A stretch of DNA of 64,000 bases from Methylophilaceae bacterium (lineage in GTDB: Bacteria > Pseudomonadota > Gammaproteobacteria > Burkholderiales > Methylophilaceae): NCBI GenBank assembly GCA_018398995.1, contig CP073759.1, forward strand, positions 1,054,001 to 1,118,000, in the 5' to 3' direction. The notes beneath the pieces were generated by a model, which was not told the origin of the DNA, made no database searches, and saw nothing but the letters and a program-made list of their open reading frames with translations. The position numbers were made by a program, and so were the translations under genes. Below, piece by piece: positions 60,554 through 64,000 of this stretch (the stretch's first letter is position 1; each line of letters begins with the position of its first letter).

Positions 60554-61354
60554 TTACTCAGGCGCTGCCGCTAATTTTTCTACCCGCACGGCCATTTCTC
60601 GCGGATACAAAGCAGGGCCAAATTGATTAAATATCGCCACATCAGCAGCATCGCGTCCATAAGCAACAGCAATGCGCCCGCCTTTTGGCGCTGATTGCGT
60701 TGGGTCAAAGGTATACCAGCGCCCACCCACATAAGCTTCAAACCATGCATGAAAATCCATTGGTTCTAATGCATATAAATAACCAACCACCATACGGGCA
60801 GGAATGCAAAGGCCGCGGCAAAGCGCAATACCAAGATGCGCCAAATCACGACAAACCCCCTCGCCTTGCTGATTCACCTCGGTAGCAGAAAGCTGAAAAT
60901 GTGGCGAATCCGAATTAAAACGCAAATTGTCGCGTATCCAATTTTCAATCGCCGCCACTTGATCATAACCAGGCAATTTGCCCGCAACAATTTGTTTGCC
61001 CAAATCAATAAAACGGTCAGATTCGCAATAGCGCGTGGGTAATAAATAAGTCAGCACATAATTAGGCAAATGTTGCACATCATCAAACGGCGCACCAGGC
61101 GCCACATCAACATCATCCGCCGTTAAAATATCAGCCGATGTCCGTATCGAAAACTCACCCACAGGCGCAGTTAACCGTTGGCATAAATTACCATAATGAT
61201 CAGTATATTCAACAGCATGAATATGGCTCGGCTTAAGTGTATAAGATTCCCGCGCAATCCATTGCTGAACACCACTACGCGGACGCAACATCAAAATAAA
61301 CGGCGTTTCAACACTCACATCAAAAGCAATATCACAACTCGCACGCAACCACAC
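60554..61354 (-). CDS. Transglutaminase-like protein (first of a tandem pair)
   Basis: A 266-aa protein starting at GTG 61354, with AAGGA six bases before it and a TAA just upstream. It shows the same fold as its neighbour: Cys in [19 protein letters not shown], His in [13 protein letters not shown] and Asp in [31 protein letters not shown]. The last block is strongly conserved in proteobacterial tandem pairs. Substrate unknown. No signal peptide is visible, so it is probably cytoplasmic. Confidence 0.9.
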   Translation of the reverse strand: MWLRASCDIAFDVSVETPFILMLRPRSGVQQWIARESYTLKPSHIHAVEYTDHYGNLCQRLTAPVGEFSIRTSADILTADDVDVAPGAPFDDVQHLPNYVLTYLLPTRYCESDRFIDLGKQIVAGKLPGYDQVAAIENWIRDNLRFNSDSPHFQLSATEVNQQGEGVCRDLAHLGIALCRGLCIPARMVVGYLYALEPMDFHAWFEAYVGGRWYTFDPTQSAPKGGRIAVAYGRDAADVAIFNQFGPALYPREMAVRVEKLAAAPE

Positions 61355-61467
61355 AGCATTTCCTTAATCAATTATCACAGCTTAATCACCGCAACGTTAA
61401 AGCATTATAGTCTAGCGTTAATTGATTATTCGTGTTGGTCTTATTCGTTAAATTAAACTGACAAAGT

Positions 61468-62241
61468 CTACCATTCCAAAAATGGAGAATGATAAGTTAG
61501 CTGATTTGTTGTAATTGAACGTTTAGTTAATTCGAGTTCTTGGATGGGGTCAAAAATAACTGTCATTTTTGGCAATTCATCTAAATTACTGACAATGACA
61601 ATCCCATAGTCATTTTTGTACTCTTTAGCTTTAATATACTCGTTTTCAGTCAGTCTGAAGGTGCCTTTCTTAGCTCTTACGCCCTTGATTTCAGCGAGGA
61701 TGATTGAGTCAGGCTTTTGGAGTTGGAAATCATATCCATCACCAAAATTTCTAGCATCTTCAATAGATGCTTCATTGAAATATGGGATTTTTTGATAATT
61801 ATTAATAAAGTATATCTCTGCTTCTTCTCCAGTCGTTTTTAGTCGCTTGAATTTACTTTTAATAATTGGAGTTATATTTTGTACATTGTGGGTTTGTATA
61901 TCGTTTTCATCAAGTAAATACAGTTTTACTACTGAAGCATAATCAGTGAAATTTAAGTGACCAAATAAGCTATCAATAAATATTTTTCTGTGTAAGTAGG
62001 CATCGCCTTTTTGCCACCAACCTTTTCTGCCATTATCAAAAAATGCATCAAATAAATCTTGGCGATTTTTAACCGTGCTAGATGTATCAACAATACCATT
62101 CTTACGAAATATTTCATAAAACTCAGATTTAGATTTTGCACCAAATTCTTTGATAAAGTCGTTATTAAATTTGGCTAACCCATATCCAATTAAATTGAGA
62201 AGCTCATAATTTTGATGTTTATTTCCAGTCACAATTAACAT
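61468..62241 (-). CDS. DUF3883 nuclease-like protein (orphan)
   Basis: A 257-aa AT-rich gene. The C-terminal half has the PD-(D/E)xK-type pattern of DUF3883: FGDGYDFQLQKPDSIILAEIKGVRAKKGTFRLTENEYIKAKEY, with acidic residue Asp171 and Glu184-x-Lys186 as the candidate active site. The DYGIVIVSNL strand follows. The N-terminus (residues 1-130) is unrecognised. DUF3883 domains occur in restriction and other anti-phage proteins, but no methylase, helicase or toxin partner lies nearby. The start is ambiguous between ATG 62241 and GTG 62232. Function is inferred from the motif only. Confidence 0.65.
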   Translation of the reverse strand: MLIVTGNKHQNYELLNLIGYGLAKFNNDFIKEFGAKSKSEFYEIFRKNGIVDTSSTVKNRQDLFDAFFDNGRKGWWQKGDAYLHRKIFIDSLFGHLNFTDYASVVKLYLLDENDIQTHNVQNITPIIKSKFKRLKTTGEEAEIYFINNYQKIPYFNEASIEDARNFGDGYDFQLQKPDSIILAEIKGVRAKKGTFRLTENEYIKAKEYKNDYGIVIVSNLDELPKMTVIFDPIQELELTKRSITTNQLTYHSPFLEW

Positions 62242-62385
62242 CCTAGTATTTATTGTTTAGATAAAAGTTTTATAAGTCTTGAGAGTACTATAATTCAGAC
62301 CTTTGGTTAATTCCAAAATTAACCATCGTTACTATCTGTGACCAACTAAACTCTGACCATTATTTTAAAAAGCCATTAGCGACAA

Positions 62386-62419
62386 AAAATAATAGTGAGT
62401 AGCTAACTCGCTACTCACC
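62386..62419 (-). terminator. Terminator of the mechanosensitive channel gene
   Basis: Perfect stem GTGAGTAGC / GCTACTCAC (62396-62419) with loop TAACTC. On the minus strand TATTATTTTTT follows. It lies 12 bases past the channel stop. Confidence 0.82.
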
Positions 62420-62431
62420 TTTCTTGATTAT

Positions 62432-63901
62432 TTATTCATCACCACGCATTTTTTTAAACCAATATTCTAGTTGTTTGCCTGCTGCTTCTCGCCCACCGAG
62501 GCCGAAGGCTAGTGCGACGGCTATGGCTACTGAGCCTAGGGTTAGGCCAAAGGCCATGTTGACGATGTCGTCTGCGATGCCCATGGCGCGTAAGCCCATG
62601 GCGACGACTAGGCCAATAATGGCGATGCGGGCGATATTGGCTAGGCCTGTTGATTCTTTTCCGCTTGCGCGATCAATAGCGCGGTAGACGAGGTTGGCTA
62701 GCCAGAAGCCAATCATTAAAATAACTGAGCCTAGTAATATGTCGCCACCAAATTGGATGAAGATGCTAACAATGGCACTCACTTCCGAGAAGCCTAGCCG
62801 ATTGGCTGCTTCTACTGTGGCAAATAACATGGCAAAGAAGATGAGTATTTTTCCTACGAGCTCAGAAATTGTTGATTTTTTGCTAAAGGTGTCGGCAAAG
62901 CCCAGTATTGCGGGTACTGTATTAAAGCCGATACTGGTGAGCAGATTGACAATGAGTGTTGCGACAAATTTGGCGACGTAATAGGTGATGGTTAGAATAA
63001 CTGCCGCCGCTAGAATGTTTGGCACTGCGTCAAACATCATGCTGAGCATGTTGCTGGCTGGTTGAGAAATGGCACTCATTTCTAAGGCATCAAGCGCTGC
63101 GATGAGTGTTGGAATGAAGACAAAAATAAACACCAGCATGCCAGCCACATTCGATAATGTAATGACATTTTTACCGTCACTATCGATTGCATTAGCAAGT
63201 TTATCGATGCCACTGGTGGCAATAATGTTGGTGACCAAGCCGCGTAAAATTTTAGCCACTATCCAGCCGACCATTGCAATTACTGCGGCAGCAAAAATGT
63301 TTGGCACCATGCCTAAAAATTGATCGACCATGCCTTGCACGGGGGCAAGTAGGCCGTTGAGTTCGAATGTAGAAAGCAAGGCGGGTAAAAACATGAGGAT
63401 AATAATCCAAAACAACATGTTGCCAACATTGTTGCTCATGGGTTGCATGCCGGCGGCAGCGCTTAGTTTTTCGTCCAGTTTGGTGGTTGCGAGTGCTTTG
63501 GTGACGACTAATCTAACTAAAGTGGCAATGCCCCACGCAATGGCTAGTAAAATTAATCCAGCAAATATACGCGGTAGGTATTCAAAAATTTGTATCACCA
63601 TGACATTAAACGGCTCGGATACGGCTTGTAGATTTAAACTGCTCAATACGCCAATTAAGGTAATCAGTAAAACCAGAATAAACGCGCCTAAAGAAATGCC
63701 AGAGGCTAAATCGACCTCTTGTCCTGTGCTTTCTGAAACCCTTTTATTGATGCCGATGATGTGTAAAAAACGGTTTAAACCAGCACGAACTAATACTGCA
63801 ATTAGCCAACCGCCAATTAATACGGCAAGCGCGCCAAAAATACCGGGTAAATGTTGACCTAATTGCCCTTGCAAGCTATTAAAGAGTGTAGAAAAGTCCA
63901 T
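62432..63901 (-). CDS. TM-helix-repeat mechanosensitive channel-like protein
   Basis: A 489-aa integral membrane protein from ATG 63901, 8 bases after AGGGGA. It is built from repeated TM_helix units: PNIFAAAVIAMVGWIVAKIL, PNILAAAVILTITYYVAKFV and PRIFAGLILLAIAWGIATLV, each followed by an amphipathic helix. A C-terminal segment ALAFGLGGREAAGKQLEYWFKKMR resembles the CmpX/MscS-like end. The family is annotated as small-conductance mechanosensitive channels and is thought to sense membrane tension. The frame is open 15 codons upstream, but that stretch lacks a ribosome site. Upstream is the window end. Confidence 0.88.
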   Translation of the reverse strand: MDFSTLFNSLQGQLGQHLPGIFGALAVLIGGWLIAVLVRAGLNRFLHIIGINKRVSESTGQEVDLASGISLGAFILVLLITLIGVLSSLNLQAVSEPFNVMVIQIFEYLPRIFAGLILLAIAWGIATLVRLVVTKALATTKLDEKLSAAAGMQPMSNNVGNMLFWIIILMFLPALLSTFELNGLLAPVQGMVDQFLGMVPNIFAAAVIAMVGWIVAKILRGLVTNIIATSGIDKLANAIDSDGKNVITLSNVAGMLVFIFVFIPTLIAALDALEMSAISQPASNMLSMMFDAVPNILAAAVILTITYYVAKFVATLIVNLLTSIGFNTVPAILGFADTFSKKSTISELVGKILIFFAMLFATVEAANRLGFSEVSAIVSIFIQFGGDILLGSVILMIGFWLANLVYRAIDRASGKESTGLANIARIAIIGLVVAMGLRAMGIADDIVNMAFGLTLGSVAIAVALAFGLGGREAAGKQLEYWFKKMRGDE

Positions 63902-64000
63902 TTTATGTCCCCTGAATTTTGATGAAATTGCAAGTTCAGTGTACAACGATTTTCAGATATTACAAGGTGGATGGTGGCAGAAGCGGGCAGTGGGAGATTG

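Overview
This window reads as a chromosomal segment of a low-GC betaproteobacterial methylotroph, most likely family Methylophilaceae (Methylotenera/Methylophilus group). The evidence is gene order (yidC-mnmE, mnmG-rsmG-parA-parB, then the complete atpIBEFHAGDC operon and glmU-glmS), a periplasmic monohaem cytochrome that closely matches what I recall of cytochrome c'' of Methylophilus methylotrophus, a formaldehyde-activating-enzyme (Fae) homologue, and a metallohydrolase of the PQQ 'quinoprotein relay' type. The window starts inside yidC. The genes that usually precede yidC (rnpA, rpmH, dnaA) lie outside, so oriC is probably just upstream. Three perfect parS sites around mnmG support an origin-proximal position. 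No names came from database searches; they rest on motifs and recalled family sequences.

Layout. 0-3 kb: 3' part of yidC and mnmE. 3-4 kb: cytochrome b plus cytochrome c'' pair. 4.3-6.9 kb: a decay zone with a DUF2853 gene broken at codon 6 and an AsmA-like gene broken by two frameshifts and a stop. 6.9-11.3 kb: parS sites, mnmG, rsmG, parA, parB. 11.4-18.6 kb: F1Fo ATP synthase operon and terminator. 18.6-21.9 kb: glmU-glmS (UDP-GlcNAc synthesis). 21.9-25.8 kb (minus): SDR, dsbA, SPOR protein, argS. 25.9-38.4 kb: priA, thiD-thiE, hemL, gltB-gltD, hemE. 38.5-43.1 kb: cold-shock protein, a second IF-1, cytochrome b561, PQQ-relay metallohydrolase, DoxX, GNAT, Fae homologue, GDSL hydrolase. 43.1-50.7 kb: a sparse, AT-rich accessory stretch with a broken HTH-receiver gene, bestrophin, hypotheticals, HU, a histidine kinase, an internally deleted IS3-family element, a NarL-type regulator, an AhpD-like protein and a haem-motif lipoprotein. 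50.9-64 kb: TonB-dependent receptor, mutY, AsmA, uppP, YidB-like protein, pseudouridine synthase, two transglutaminases, an orphan DUF3883 nuclease-like gene and a TM-helix mechanosensitive channel.

How the genes work together. The origin-near block combines chromosome segregation (ParA/ParB/parS), tRNA U34 modification (MnmE+MnmG), ATP synthesis and cell-wall precursor supply (GlmU/GlmS, later UppP). GltBD assimilates ammonium, HemL and HemE serve tetrapyrrole synthesis, and ThiD/ThiE make thiamine phosphate. Several cytochromes and the metallohydrolase fit a respiratory, quinoprotein-using methylotroph.

I found no clear previously undescribed multi-gene system. The most notable features are the broken genes with exactly locatable lesions, the Fae homologue lacking the catalytic histidine, the orphan DUF3883 gene and the collapsed IS3 element. 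I saw no tRNA, rRNA or CRISPR array.
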